Source of the DNA: Massilia sp. YIM B02763
Lineage (GTDB): Bacteria > Pseudomonadota > Gammaproteobacteria > Burkholderiales > Burkholderiaceae_D
Assembly: GCF_030412015.1 (NCBI RefSeq)
Contig: NZ_JASNRD010000020.1
Location: 1 to 57,104, forward strand
Direction of reading: 5' to 3'
Length of the DNA stretch: 57,104 nucleotides
Of the stretch, positions 24,723 through 33,058 are shown piece by piece; position 1 is the stretch's first letter; every line of letters starts with the position of its first letter. The translations under genes were made by a program, and so were the position numbers. The notes under the pieces were generated by a model. The model was given only the letters and a program-made list of their open reading frames with translations, searched no databases and had not been told where the DNA came from.

Positions 24723-25739
24723 ATGAGCGACAGCATAGCGCAAGCGGGAACACAAACGAAGACGGAACCGGAACGCAAGGCGTCGAAGGACGGGGACGGC
24801 GGCGGCTCGCGCAAGGTCATCTATGCGGCCATCGTCGCCAACCTCGGCATCGCCGTCGCCAAGTTCATCGTCGCCGCCATCACGGGCAGCGCGGCGATGC
24901 TGGCCGAGGGCATCCACTCGGCGGTCGACACGGGCAACGAGCTGCTGCTGCTGATCGGCGAGAAGGTGAGCGCCAGGCCGCCCGACAAGCGCCACCCGTT
25001 CGGCTACGGCAAGGCCATGTACTTCTGGGCGCTGATCGTCGCCATGTCCGTGTTCGCGCTGGGCGGCGGCCTGTCGATCCACCATGGCATCGTCTCCCTG
25101 CGCGAGCCCGAGCCGCTCGAGGATCCGCTGTGGAACTACGTCGTGCTGCTGGTCTCGGCCGCGTTCGAAGGCTATAGCTGGAACGTCTCGCGCAAGGAAT
25201 TGAACAAGGTGAGGAAGCCCGGCGCCTCGCTGTGGCAAACGGTCCGGGCCAGCAAGGATGCGGCCGTGTTCAGCGTGTTCATCGAGGATTCGGCGGCGCT
25301 CGCCGGCCTCGTCATCGCCGGCGCCGGCATTTTCCTCGGCCACCTGCTCGACAACCCCTACATCGACCCGGCCGCTTCGATCCTGATCGGCCTGCTGCTG
25401 GTGGGCGCCGCGTTCACGCTGGCGCGCGAGACGGGAGGCCTGCTGGTGGGCGAGACCATCGGCGTGGAAGCCACGCAGCGCCTGCGCCGCATCTTCGAGG
25501 ACGACCCCGCCGTCCTCGCCGTGGGCAAGCTGCTCAGCATGCAGCTGGGGCCGGACGAGGCCTTGCTGACGGCATCGGTCACGTTCAAGCGCGGCATGCG
25601 CATCGACGAGGTCGAACAGGCGATCGCGCGGCTCGAACGCACGGTGGCGCAAGCGTATCCGTCGATCCAGCGGATCTACTTCGAATCGGGGGCGCTGCGC
25701 TCGGCGATGGGCGAGCGGCCCGCGCCGGACGCCCAATGA
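24723..25739 (+). CDS. Cation diffusion facilitator (CDF) family transporter
   Basis: About 338 residues: a hydrophilic N terminus, then a transmembrane domain with the CDF signatures AMLAEGIHSAVDTGNE (metal-site His/Asp) and RPPDKRHPFGYGKAMYFWALI. A cytoplasmic C-terminal domain ends in IQRIYFESGAL. CDF proteins export Zn2+, Co2+, Fe2+ or Mn2+ in exchange for protons; the metal cannot be assigned. ATG codons occur at 24714 and 24723 and the GAGG upstream is poorly spaced for either, so the start is uncertain by three codons. It is divergent from patZ with roughly 90-100 bp between. Confidence 0.88.
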   Translation: MSDSIAQAGTQTKTEPERKASKDGDGGGSRKVIYAAIVANLGIAVAKFIVAAITGSAAMLAEGIHSAVDTGNELLLLIGEKVSARPPDKRHPFGYGKAMYFWALIVAMSVFALGGGLSIHHGIVSLREPEPLEDPLWNYVVLLVSAAFEGYSWNVSRKELNKVRKPGASLWQTVRASKDAAVFSVFIEDSAALAGLVIAGAGIFLGHLLDNPYIDPAASILIGLLLVGAAFTLARETGGLLVGETIGVEATQRLRRIFEDDPAVLAVGKLLSMQLGPDEALLTASVTFKRGMRIDEVEQAIARLERTVAQAYPSIQRIYFESGALRSAMGERPAPDAQ

Positions 25740-25750
25740 ATTCTTCTACA

Positions 25751-25764
25751 ATTGTATATACAAT
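25751..25764. promoter_or_regulatory. Perfect 14-bp palindrome ATTGTATATACAAT
   Basis: It begins 12 bp after the CDF stop and lies about 180 bp upstream of the propeller kinase. The sequence is identical to its reverse complement and resembles GntR-family operators of the TTGTATACAA type. It could control the kinase gene or be incidental; no GntR gene is in the window. Confidence 0.4.
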
Positions 25765-25796
25765 CAAAATTCTCTTCGCTTTCCCCTCCCTTGTAA

Positions 25797-25815
25797 CATG
25801 ATGACCATCATCATG
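25797..25815. promoter_or_regulatory. Inverted repeat CATGATG-N5-CATCATG
   Basis: A perfect 7-bp inverted repeat with a 5-base centre, 130 bp upstream of the propeller kinase start. It lies in the otherwise AT-richer gap 25740-25944 and is a candidate operator. A smaller repeat, CCATT-A-AATGG, follows at about 25839-25850. Confidence 0.35.
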
Positions 25816-25944
25816 ACTGAGTATTACAACAGTTCGCCATTAAATGGTAGAGTGATCGTTCAGTAAAGAAAGATTGGCAAGCATGGCCAATCTGGCGCTG
25901 CCCATGCCCTGCAGCGCCACGCCCTTGACCGAGCGCACCCGCCG

Positions 25945-28900
25945 ATGCCGAACAAACGCCCTGACGCAACGCCCCTGCTCCGCCGATCCGTCCGCCTCGT
26001 GCTGGGCAGCCTGCTGGCCCTTTCCGCGATGACCGCACACGCTCTCGACCCGCGCGTGAGGCTCGCCGATTACAACCACACGAGCTGGACTGCCAAGTCC
26101 GGGGCGCCGTCGAACATCACGACGATGGCGCAGACGACGGACGGATGGCTGTGGCTGGGCACGACTTCCGGACTGTACCGCTTCGACGGCGTGCGGTTCT
26201 CCAGGTACGGCGGCGCGGGCATCGACCTGCCTGGCGGCGGCGTCTCGACGCTGTACGCCACGGCGCACGGCGACCTGCTCGTTGGCTACCTGATGGGCGG
26301 GATCGTGCAGCTGCGCGGCGCAACCGTCACGCGCCTGGCCAGTGCCGCCGATGTGCCGGCCAGCTACCAGCTGGCCGTCGACACGGACGGCAGCATCTGG
26401 GCTGCCACCGTCAAGGGCATGCTGCGCTACCACGGCGGACGCTGGACCGCCTACGGTCCGGAACAGGGCTTCCCCGGCCCCGTCGCCGATGCCGTCACCC
26501 TGGACCGGTACGGCCGGCTGTGGGCCAGCAGCAAGGACACGGGGCTGTACCTGCTGGACCGCGAACACGGACGCTTCGTCGCGACCGGCATGCCGGACAG
26601 CGGCAATCCCGTTGTGCCGGCACCGGATGGCGTCATGTGGCTGATCCGGGATGGACGGTGGCAGGCGCTGCCAGCGCCCGGTCCGACGGCGACCCTGGCG
26701 GCGGGGACGATGCGCGCGCCGACCAGCGCCTCCGGCGGGATCGTGGACCGCGACGGCAATCGGTGGACCCTGATGTGTCCGACTGGATTGTGCCGCACCA
26801 CGCCCGACCGCCTGCGGGCACGTGCGCCGTTCGACGCCGCCGCGCTCGCCACGGACCGCCTGGACCGCGCATGGGAGCTCAGCGACCTCACCACCCAAAC
26901 GATGCTGGAAGACCGCGAAGGCAATATCTGGGTAGCGACCCGGACCGGCCTGGAACGCTTCCGTCACAATCGTCTGGCACCGATCCCGCTGCCGATGGGC
27001 GAACGCTGGTTCCAGGTGGTCGCCGCGCCCGATGGCGCCCCTTTGGTCGCATCCACGGGCAGCGGCCTGCGCTTCGAAGCGGGCAGCACGGTCTTCGGAC
27101 GCCCGCGCCCGCCTGCCCTGTTCGCCCGGACGGGCGACGGCAGTTTGCTCTGCGCCAGCGACGGCCGCCTCACGCGCACGCGCGGCGGCGCGGTATCGAC
27201 GATCGACTATCCCCCGGGACCGGACGGAAAGCTGCTGAAGGGCCTGGCGATCCGCCTTACCGGGAGCGGCGACGACATCTGGCTCGGCCTGTCCGGACAT
27301 GGGCTGTTCCACTACCATGCCGGCGCCTGGACCCCGTCGCGCGACTACGGCGCGCCGAAGGGGGTGACGAGCATCGAGGCCGACGCGCCCAATGCCGCGT
27401 GGCTAGGGTTCCGCGACGGGACGGTCATGCGGTTTCGCGACGGCGCGCTGTCCGCGGTCAGCGGCAATGCCGGCATCGGCCCCATCACACTGATCGACGT
27501 GCAGCGTGGCGTGCTCGTGGCGGGCGCCGATGGGCTCGCGGTGGTCGTCGGTGGTCGCATTCATCGGCTGGACGCAAGCGACCCGGAGCTGCTCGCGGGG
27601 ATCACCGGCCACATCGTGGACCCGAACGGCGACCGCTGGTTCAACGGCAGGAAAGGCGTCGTGCACGTGGCAGCCTCGGCGTGGAAGGCGGCGCTCGCCG
27701 GCTCCGGGCATGTGCAGGCCACCCTGTACGACGGCACCGAGGGCTATCCCGGCACCGCGCTGTCCTACAACGGCTTTCCCACTGCGACCAGGACGCGCGA
27801 CGGCAGGCTGTGGTTCTCGGCCCAGGCCGGGGTGGTCTACCTGGACCCGTCCCGCGTCCACCGCAACGAGGTGGCGCCGACACTGGCCATCGAACCGCCC
27901 GGCGTCGAAGGGGCATCCAGGGATGCGCAGGGTCGCCATGTCCTGCCCGCCGGCACGAGCAGCCTGCGCCTCGACTATACAGCCCTGAGCTACACGAACC
28001 CCGAGCGGGTCCGCTTCCGCTACCGGCTGGACGGCGTGGACCCCGACTGGCAGGATGCGGGCAGCCGGCGTTCGACCTTCTACAGCGGCCTCGGCCCCGG
28101 AACGTACCGCTTCCGCGTCAGCGCGACCAACGAGGATGGCGTCCCCGCACTCGCGCCGGCACAGATCGATCTCGTCATCCGGCCCACCATGGCGCAGACC
28201 ACGTGGTTCCGCCTGGTGTGCGCCGCGTCCGCCATCGGTCTGCTGGCCCTGGCCTACCGCTGGCGCATGCGGCGCCTGGCGCAGCGCCTCAACGAACGCT
28301 TCCAGGAAAGGCTCGCCGAGCGCGAGCGCATCTCGCGCAGCCTGCACGACTCCCTGCTGCAGAACATGCAGGCGCTGCTCCTGCGCCTGCATGGCGCCGT
28401 CAAGCCGATGGAGCGCAGCAGCGAGGTACGCGGGCGCCTCGACGCGATCCTCGACCAGGCCGACACGGTGATGCGCGAAGCGCGCGAGGAAATCAAGGGC
28501 CTGCGCGCGGGCGGCGACGGCAGCCGCGCCGACATCGGGCACGCGCTGGCCGCCTTCGGCGCCACCCTGCAGGAGCAGTTCGGCGCCGAGTTCAAGCTCT
28601 TCGTCGGCGGCACGATCCGTCCTCTGCAGGACGCGGCCTGGCGCGAAATCTACTACATCGGCCGCGAGGCGCTGTTCAACGCCTACCAGCACGCGCATGC
28701 CCGCAAGATCGAGGTCGAGCTCACCTACGGCAATGGCGAATTCGGCCTGGTCGTGCGCGACGACGGCCGCGGCATCGACGACGACATCCAGCAGCGCGGC
28801 GGCCGCGACGGACACTGGGGCCTGCCCGGCATGAAGGAACGCGCCGGGGCGCTCGGCGGCACGCTGGAATGGTGGAGCCGCGCGGGACTGGGCACCGAGG

Positions 28901-28998
28901 TGATCGCGCGCTTCCCCGCCGCGCGCGTGTACGCACCGGAGGAAAAGCAGCGCTGGCGCCGCCGCCTGCGCGCGCTGCTGGGCCGTACCGGCGCCTGA
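25945..28998 (+). CDS. Two-component propeller sensor histidine kinase
   Basis: A 1017-residue membrane kinase. A signal sequence (LVLGSLLALSAMTAHA) is followed by a periplasmic ligand-binding region of propeller repeats (WLWLGTTSGLYRFDG, IWAATVKGMLRYHGG, IWVATRTGLERFRHN and others, about 40-640), a Y_Y_Y domain (RFRYRLDGVDPDWQ...GPGTYRFRVSA), one membrane helix (about 750-768), a HisKA_3 segment with the acceptor His in ISRSLHDSLLQNMQALL, and a HATPase (REALFNAYQHAHA, DDGRGI, GLPGMKERAGALGG). This architecture often senses glycans or other periplasmic signals. Its probable regulator is the LuxR gene converging 7 bp downstream. Confidence 0.92.
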   Translation: MPNKRPDATPLLRRSVRLVLGSLLALSAMTAHALDPRVRLADYNHTSWTAKSGAPSNITTMAQTTDGWLWLGTTSGLYRFDGVRFSRYGGAGIDLPGGGVSTLYATAHGDLLVGYLMGGIVQLRGATVTRLASAADVPASYQLAVDTDGSIWAATVKGMLRYHGGRWTAYGPEQGFPGPVADAVTLDRYGRLWASSKDTGLYLLDREHGRFVATGMPDSGNPVVPAPDGVMWLIRDGRWQALPAPGPTATLAAGTMRAPTSASGGIVDRDGNRWTLMCPTGLCRTTPDRLRARAPFDAAALATDRLDRAWELSDLTTQTMLEDREGNIWVATRTGLERFRHNRLAPIPLPMGERWFQVVAAPDGAPLVASTGSGLRFEAGSTVFGRPRPPALFARTGDGSLLCASDGRLTRTRGGAVSTIDYPPGPDGKLLKGLAIRLTGSGDDIWLGLSGHGLFHYHAGAWTPSRDYGAPKGVTSIEADAPNAAWLGFRDGTVMRFRDGALSAVSGNAGIGPITLIDVQRGVLVAGADGLAVVVGGRIHRLDASDPELLAGITGHIVDPNGDRWFNGRKGVVHVAASAWKAALAGSGHVQATLYDGTEGYPGTALSYNGFPTATRTRDGRLWFSAQAGVVYLDPSRVHRNEVAPTLAIEPPGVEGASRDAQGRHVLPAGTSSLRLDYTALSYTNPERVRFRYRLDGVDPDWQDAGSRRSTFYSGLGPGTYRFRVSATNEDGVPALAPAQIDLVIRPTMAQTTWFRLVCAASAIGLLALAYRWRMRRLAQRLNERFQERLAERERISRSLHDSLLQNMQALLLRLHGAVKPMERSSEVRGRLDAILDQADTVMREAREEIKGLRAGGDGSRADIGHALAAFGATLQEQFGAEFKLFVGGTIRPLQDAAWREIYYIGREALFNAYQHAHARKIEVELTYGNGEFGLVVRDDGRGIDDDIQQRGGRDGHWGLPGMKERAGALGGTLEWWSRAGLGTEVIARFPAARVYAPEEKQRWRRRLRALLGRTGA

Positions 28999-29005
28999 GG
29001 GGCCG

Positions 29006-29638
29006 TCAGGCGCCGCGCCGGCGCAGGTCGATGATGCCGCGCTCGAGCGCCAGCACGACGGCGTGGGTGCGGTCGTTCGCATCCATCTTGGACAGCACGC
29101 TCTTCATGTGCGCCGCCACCGTGGCTTCCGAGATGCCCAGCTGCGTGCCGATCAGGCGGTTGGTCTTGCCGGTCGCGGCCAGTTCCAGCACCTGGATCTC
29201 GCGCGGCGTCAGCGCGTCGTCGTGCACGTGGCATGCCATCGCCATGGCCACCGAGGGCGCCATGCGGCGCTCGCCGCCGTACACCGCGCGGATGGCGTCG
29301 GGCAGGTCCTTGCGCGCCTGGCCCTTGAGCATGTAGCCGCTGGCGCCGGCCTTCATCGCGCGCAGGGCGTGGACATCGCCCTCGTAGGTGGTCAGCACCA
29401 CCACCCGGATGTCGGGAAAGTCGCGCCGGATCAGCGTCGTCGCTTCGATGCCGTCCAGTTCCGGCATCTGGATATCCATCACGACCACGTCCGGCTGCAG
29501 GCTGCGACAGCATGCCAGCGCTTCGCGTCCGGTGCCCGCCTCCCCTGCCAGCACGATATCGGGTTCGCCGTCGAGGATGCTGGCCAACCCCTGGCGGAAC
29601 AAGGGATGGTCGTCGACGATCAGTACGGAAATGGGCAT
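29006..29638 (-). CDS. LuxR/NarL-family response regulator
   Basis: A 210-residue regulator: receiver domain with acidic pair VDDHP, phospho-acceptor in VVMDIQMPELDG (about residue 55) and Lys in YMLKGQ, then a LuxR HTH (LTPREIQVLELAATGKTNRLIGTQLGISEATVAAHMKSVLSKM). It is the likely partner of the propeller kinase because HisKA_3 kinases pair with NarL-type regulators and the two stops are 7 bp apart. The convergent order is unusual, since such pairs normally form an operon. The start at 29638 was picked at the receiver boundary; the upstream ribosome-binding site (CAGG) is weak. Confidence 0.88.
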   Translation of the reverse strand: MPISVLIVDDHPLFRQGLASILDGEPDIVLAGEAGTGREALACCRSLQPDVVVMDIQMPELDGIEATTLIRRDFPDIRVVVLTTYEGDVHALRAMKAGASGYMLKGQARKDLPDAIRAVYGGERRMAPSVAMAMACHVHDDALTPREIQVLELAATGKTNRLIGTQLGISEATVAAHMKSVLSKMDANDRTHAVVLALERGIIDLRRRGA

Positions 29639-29875
29639 GGCGGGACCTGGTTCTGGTAGTGGGAAAAGCACGCGCCCCGGACCGTGCCAGGGAGGCGCCA
29701 CGCCGTCATCCCCAAATCTGGGTAGTTCGACCCTGAATGATCTGGAGATTGCTGCGACCGCAAAAAACTTTAACATTCATTCTACATTCTGGCACGGCAA
29801 GGCGATAGTCGCCCGGCCGGTCCCGGATGAGCGAGTTGCCGGGAATGCACGGCCCACCTTGACCGGAGCGCAGCA

Positions 29876-30250
29876 GTGAAATTGTTTGCAAGTGCGTTTC
29901 CGCGGGGCGCGGCAGGCATCGGCCTGCTGCTCCTGCGCGCCACCACGGCTTACCAACTGGCCGGTAGCGGCATCGCCGCGCCACCCCCGCTGGCGCTGGC
30001 GCTGGCGTGCGGCGCGACGGCACTGCTGCTCGCAACGGGGTTCCTGACGCCGCTGGCCGCGGCCTCGTGCCTCGCCTGCGAACTGCTGTGCTTTGCGCTC
30101 GGCACCGCGCAGGACGTCGGATCGCTGGTCGATCCGATCCTTTGTTGCCTGGCTGTCGGCCTCGCGGGGCCTGGGGCGTACTCCCTGGATGCCAGGTTGT
30201 TTGGGCGCCGGCGCGTTCTCGCCGACATCCGCACGCATCGAAAACACTGA
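29876..30250 (+). CDS. DoxX-like small membrane protein
   Basis: A 124-residue hydrophobic protein with about four helices (GAAGIGLLLLRATTAYQLAG, LALALACGATALLLATGFLTPLAAASCL and so on), resembling DoxX-type membrane proteins, whose functions are diverse and mostly unclear. It starts with GTG at 29876 after CCGGAGCGCA. The next gene, a GlxA-type regulator, begins 7 bp after its stop, so the two form an operon and the regulator may control it. Confidence 0.65.
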   Translation: MKLFASAFPRGAAGIGLLLLRATTAYQLAGSGIAAPPPLALALACGATALLLATGFLTPLAAASCLACELLCFALGTAQDVGSLVDPILCCLAVGLAGPGAYSLDARLFGRRRVLADIRTHRKH

Positions 30251-30257
30251 GGACATC

Positions 30258-31223
30258 ATGAAACAGATCGGACTACTACTGCCCCCCGGCTTCCAGGCAC
30301 TGGACTTCATGGCCAGCACCGTCTTCGAAGTGGCCAACACGCTGCTCGACGAACCCTGCTACGACATGACGGTATTGTCCGAAGAGGGCGGCATGCTCGC
30401 CAGCTCGTCCGGCATCCAGGTCCTGACCGCGCCCATCACACGCTATGACTACGACACGCTGCTGGTGGCGGGCCAGATGATGCCCGGCGCGGCGCCGGCC
30501 TCGGAGGGCTTCCTCGAGATCCTGCGCCGCGCGGCCGAGGAATCGCGCCGCGTCGCCGCCCTGTGCACGGGCGCCTTCCTGCTGGCCCAGGCCGGGCTGC
30601 TGGAAGGCCGGCGCGCCACCACCCACTGGGAGCTGGGGCGCACGCTGCAGCACGCCTTCCCGCGCCTGCAGGTCGACGAGAACCGCATCTTCATCAATGC
30701 CGGCAAGTTCTGGACCTCGGCCGGCATGACGGCCTGCGTCGACCTGTGCCTGGCGCTGGTGGAGGACGACCATGGCATCGAGGTCTCGCGTAACGTCGCC
30801 CGCAAGATGGTGCTGTACCACCGCCGCAGCGGCGGCCAGTCGCAGTTCTCGTCGCTGCTCGAATTGCAGCCGAAGTCGGACCGCATCCAGCAGGCGCTCA
30901 CCTATGCCAAGCGGCACCTGCGCAAGCCCCTGTCGGTGGACGAGCTGGCCGATGCCGCCAACCTGAGCACGCGCCAGTTCAGCCGTACCTTCCGCATCGA
31001 GACGGGCCAGTCGCCGGCAAGGGCGATCGAGCTGCTGCGGGTGGAAGCGGCGCGCGCCATGATGGAGGACAGCAACCACCCCGTCGACGTGGTGGCGCGC
31101 GAGACCGGCTTCGCCGACTCCGAGCGCATGCGCCGCGCCTTCCTGCGCGCCTTCGGCCAGCCGCCGCAGGCCATCAAGCGCGCGGCGCGCGAGCAGGCGG
31201 CGCAATTCGCGCAGCCGGCCTGA
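30258..31223 (+). CDS. GlxA family AraC-type transcriptional regulator
   Basis: A 321-residue protein with an N-terminal DJ-1/PfpI-like domain (about 1-185, nucleophile-elbow-like region VAALCTGAFLLAQAGLL, where the Cys is kept) and a C-terminal AraC HTH pair (about 215-315, LSVDELADAANLSTRQFSRTFRIETGQSPARAIELLRVEAARAMME and FADSERMRRAFLRAFGQPPQAIK). GlxA-type regulators often sense amines, betaines or amino-acid metabolites. Start ATG 30258 follows CTGAGGACATC. It is co-transcribed with the small DoxX-like gene. The effector is unknown. Confidence 0.9.
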   Translation: MKQIGLLLPPGFQALDFMASTVFEVANTLLDEPCYDMTVLSEEGGMLASSSGIQVLTAPITRYDYDTLLVAGQMMPGAAPASEGFLEILRRAAEESRRVAALCTGAFLLAQAGLLEGRRATTHWELGRTLQHAFPRLQVDENRIFINAGKFWTSAGMTACVDLCLALVEDDHGIEVSRNVARKMVLYHRRSGGQSQFSSLLELQPKSDRIQQALTYAKRHLRKPLSVDELADAANLSTRQFSRTFRIETGQSPARAIELLRVEAARAMMEDSNHPVDVVARETGFADSERMRRAFLRAFGQPPQAIKRAAREQAAQFAQPA

Positions 31224-31280
31224 CGGACGGCCCCAACCGCCGCCCTCGCCGCCAGCTCGTTGTCCGCTTCATTGTCCGCT

Positions 31281-31580
31281 TCATCGAGCGGCACTGCGCA
31301 GCCAGTCGCGGCCCCGCTCGTCGAGGGCGGCCGCGATCACGTCGGGCGGCAGGCTGTAGACGGTGGCCCAGGTGGCGCGGCCATCCGCCGCGTTCGACGG
31401 GAAGCTGGTCGTCTCGATCGGCCAGTGGTACTTGCGCTTGAGCGCGCGCACGATCGCGGCCAGCGTCACCCTGCCGCGCAGGGGTTCCGCGCCGGCCTGG
31501 TCGCCATTGGACAGCAGCACCGCGAGAACGGCGCCGCGCGCGGTACGCGGGCCGGGGAAGATGGGAGAGTTTTTCGGCAT
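31281..31580 (-). CDS. Small winged-helix/HTH-like protein, possibly leaderless
   Basis: A 99-residue basic protein. The central segment RVTLAAIVRALKRKYHWPIETTSFPSNAADGRATWATVYSLP looks like a small helix-turn-helix/winged-helix domain of uncertain family, possibly DNA binding. There is no Shine-Dalgarno: a TACAAT lies six bases before the ATG, so transcription would begin at or next to the start codon. The gene follows another minus-strand gene by 24 bp. Confidence 0.6.
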   Translation of the reverse strand: MPKNSPIFPGPRTARGAVLAVLLSNGDQAGAEPLRGRVTLAAIVRALKRKYHWPIETTSFPSNAADGRATWATVYSLPPDVIAAALDERGRDWLRSAAR

Positions 31581-31585
31581 GCGGC

Positions 31586-31613
31586 ATTGTAGCCGCGGCC
31601 GGCGTCAGGGCAA
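31586..31613 (-). promoter_or_regulatory. Predicted promoter for a leaderless transcript of the HTH-like gene
   Basis: On the minus strand, TTGCCC (31608-31613) and TACAAT (31586-31591) are 16 bases apart, and the ATG at 31580 falls at the expected transcription start. The -35 sits in the last codons of the upstream gene. Confidence 0.45.
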
Positions 31614-31970
31614 CGTCCGGAAGCGCGGCGACTGGGCGCGGAATTCGCGCAGCAGCGCGTCGACGATGGCGCTCGTGTAGGGCTGCAGCGGCGCTCCGCG
31701 CTCGCCGGCGGCGCCCAGTGCCGCGGCCTCGCTCAGGCGCGCCAGGACCACCGTCGCCAGCGACGCCCGGGCGGCGCCTTCCGGGCAACCATGGAAGCAC
31801 GGGCGCAGGCGCCAATCCAGCTGCATCGTTCCCTGCAGCAGGCGCTCGACGCCCATGTCGAAGATCACCTTGTCGATCACGTGCGCGGCGCGCTCGGCGA
31901 CGCCGTGCTGGGTGCCCATGCCTGGCGCTGCAAGCAAGCGCGTCAACAGCTTCCGCGTCATCAGCCTCAT
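31605..31970 (-). CDS. Hypothetical protein, 121 residues
   Basis: A 121-residue protein starting MRLMTRKLLTRLLAAPG. GAGAGGG lies about 9 bases before the ATG at 31970; a second in-frame ATG three codons later is also possible. It contains VAERAAHVIDKVIFDMGVERLLQG and CFHGCPEG; no domain is recognised and there is no clear membrane span. It is divergent from the Cys/His-rich copper-type gene, and an AT-rich imperfect palindrome (TGTCAATATATTATCA, 31995-32010) lies just upstream. It could belong to the metal region, but that is inference. Confidence 0.6.
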   Translation of the reverse strand: MRLMTRKLLTRLLAAPGMGTQHGVAERAAHVIDKVIFDMGVERLLQGTMQLDWRLRPCFHGCPEGAARASLATVVLARLSEAAALGAAGERGAPLQPYTSAIVDALLREFRAQSPRFRTLP

Positions 31971-32065
31971 GTGCCGCTGCCCTCTCGTTACCGATGTCAA
32001 TATATTATCAGTTATGCTCGTGTCTACAAGTCCCGCACGGCGGCAACAGCGCGATGACGATGCCG

Positions 32066-32093
32066 TTGTCGGCCCGATGCCACATGCTAGAAT
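32066..32093 (+). promoter_or_regulatory. Predicted promoter giving a leaderless mRNA for the Cys/His-rich protein
   Basis: TTGTCG (32066-32071) and TAGAAT (32088-32093) are 16 bases apart. The GTG start at 32100 is only 7 bases past the -10, so the transcript would begin at or beside the start codon. No ribosome-binding site is visible. Confidence 0.45.
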
Positions 32094-32099
32094 AAGCGC

Positions 32100-32570
32100 G
32101 TGAAATCCCTTGTCCACGTCTTCCTCGCCTGGCTGCTGTTGCTGGCGCTGCCCTTCCAGGGTGTCGCCGCGGCGGGCATGCTGCCGTGCGCGCCGCCCGC
32201 GGCCGTGCATGCGGTGGACGTGCATGCGGTGGACGTGCATGCGGTGGACGCGCCGATGGCGGGCCACGGGCATGCGGCGGCGATGGCCGGGGCGGACAAT
32301 GCCGACGCGCATTGCGCCATGCAGGCGACGTCCGACGCGGCATCCGACGCAGCATCCTCCGGGACGCCGGATTGCCACGACGGCAACGCCCACCACGGCA
32401 AGGGCTCATGCGCGTCCTGCTGCGTCGGCGCCGCGATGGCACCGGCCGCCGTGCCCACGCCGCTGGCGCCGGCGACGCCCGATTCCAGCTCGATCCCCTT
32501 CCGCGCCGGCCACGTGCCGAGCGTCGACCCCACGCTGCTCGAACGGCCTCCGCGCGCGCGTCGCGCCTGA
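32100..32570 (+). CDS. Exported Cys/His-rich protein, probably copper related
   Basis: A 156-residue protein with a Sec signal peptide (KSLVHVFLAWLLLLALPFQGVAAA). The mature part has three tandem VHAVD units, scattered His and Met residues, and a Cys cluster DCHDGNAHHGKGSCASCCVG, then a conserved-looking tail IPFRAGHVPSVDPTLLERPPRA. This layout resembles small periplasmic proteins that head copper or heavy-metal resistance operons (CopL/CzcI-like), and multicopper oxidase genes follow. The start is GTG; no ATG precedes the signal peptide. Metal binding is inference from composition and context. Confidence 0.65.
   Translation: MKSLVHVFLAWLLLLALPFQGVAAAGMLPCAPPAAVHAVDVHAVDVHAVDAPMAGHGHAAAMAGADNADAHCAMQATSDAASDAASSGTPDCHDGNAHHGKGSCASCCVGAAMAPAAVPTPLAPATPDSSSIPFRAGHVPSVDPTLLERPPRARRA
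32205..32249 (+). repeat. Three tandem 15-bp repeats encoding VHAVD
   Basis: GTGCATGCGGTGGAC occurs three times head to tail without a mismatch inside the Cys/His-rich gene. The repeat is in frame, so copy changes would alter the number of potential His ligands without breaking the protein. Confidence 0.85.
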
Positions 32571-32671
32571 CGTCATCCCGGCCTGCGCCGGCGGTCCCCG
32601 CGACCGCTCCAGGCCCGCGTCGCCGCCGCCCACCGGCTGCGGCCCCATCACGCCAGACCGTACGAGGAACC

Positions 32672-33058
32672 ATGAAACGATCATCCATGCCGGCGCGCGC
32701 CGCCGGCCTGCTGCTTGCAGCCGCCTGTACCCTTGCCCAGGCGCGGCAATCCGGCCCCGCCGATGCGCAGGCGCCGGTACCCGCCACCGCCTACCGGCCG
32801 GCCGTCGACTACCGCGCGGCACCCGCGCCGCACCGGCCGGACCGCCACTGGAAAGCCAGTAACGACACCGTCGCCAATACCAACTCGATGGCGCTGACCA
32901 TGAAATCGATGGACGGCCACGCCGGCCATGCGGGCCATGCCGCGCCCGCGGCGCCGGCCGATCCGCATGCAGGCCACGGCATGCCGCCACAGCGGGAGCC
33001 GCAACAACAGCAGCGGGCGCACGACCACCACGTCCAGCACCACGGAGACCAGCAATGA
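32672..33058 (+). CDS. Exported His/Met-rich small protein of the copper operon
   Basis: A 128-residue protein with a signal peptide (AAGLLLAAACTLAQA). The mature part has a Tyr/Arg/Pro-rich stretch, then MALTMKSMDGHAGHAGH, PHAGHGMPP and a tail of His and Gln (HDHHVQHHGDQQ), typical of periplasmic copper-binding proteins. ATG at 32672 follows ACGAGGAACC. The stop overlaps the start of the TolC-like gene (ATGA), so it is the first coupled gene of a three-gene unit with an outer-membrane efflux-type protein and a multicopper oxidase. It may deliver or buffer copper; no named family is recognised. Confidence 0.75.
   Translation: MKRSSMPARAAGLLLAAACTLAQARQSGPADAQAPVPATAYRPAVDYRAAPAPHRPDRHWKASNDTVANTNSMALTMKSMDGHAGHAGHAAPAAPADPHAGHGMPPQREPQQQQRAHDHHVQHHGDQQ

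Noticed and set aside
26145..29336. 1063-codon frame overlapping the propeller kinase in another frame
   Set aside because: It is Arg/Pro/Gly rich without domains and overlaps a full multi-domain kinase; it also runs into the antisense of the LuxR gene.
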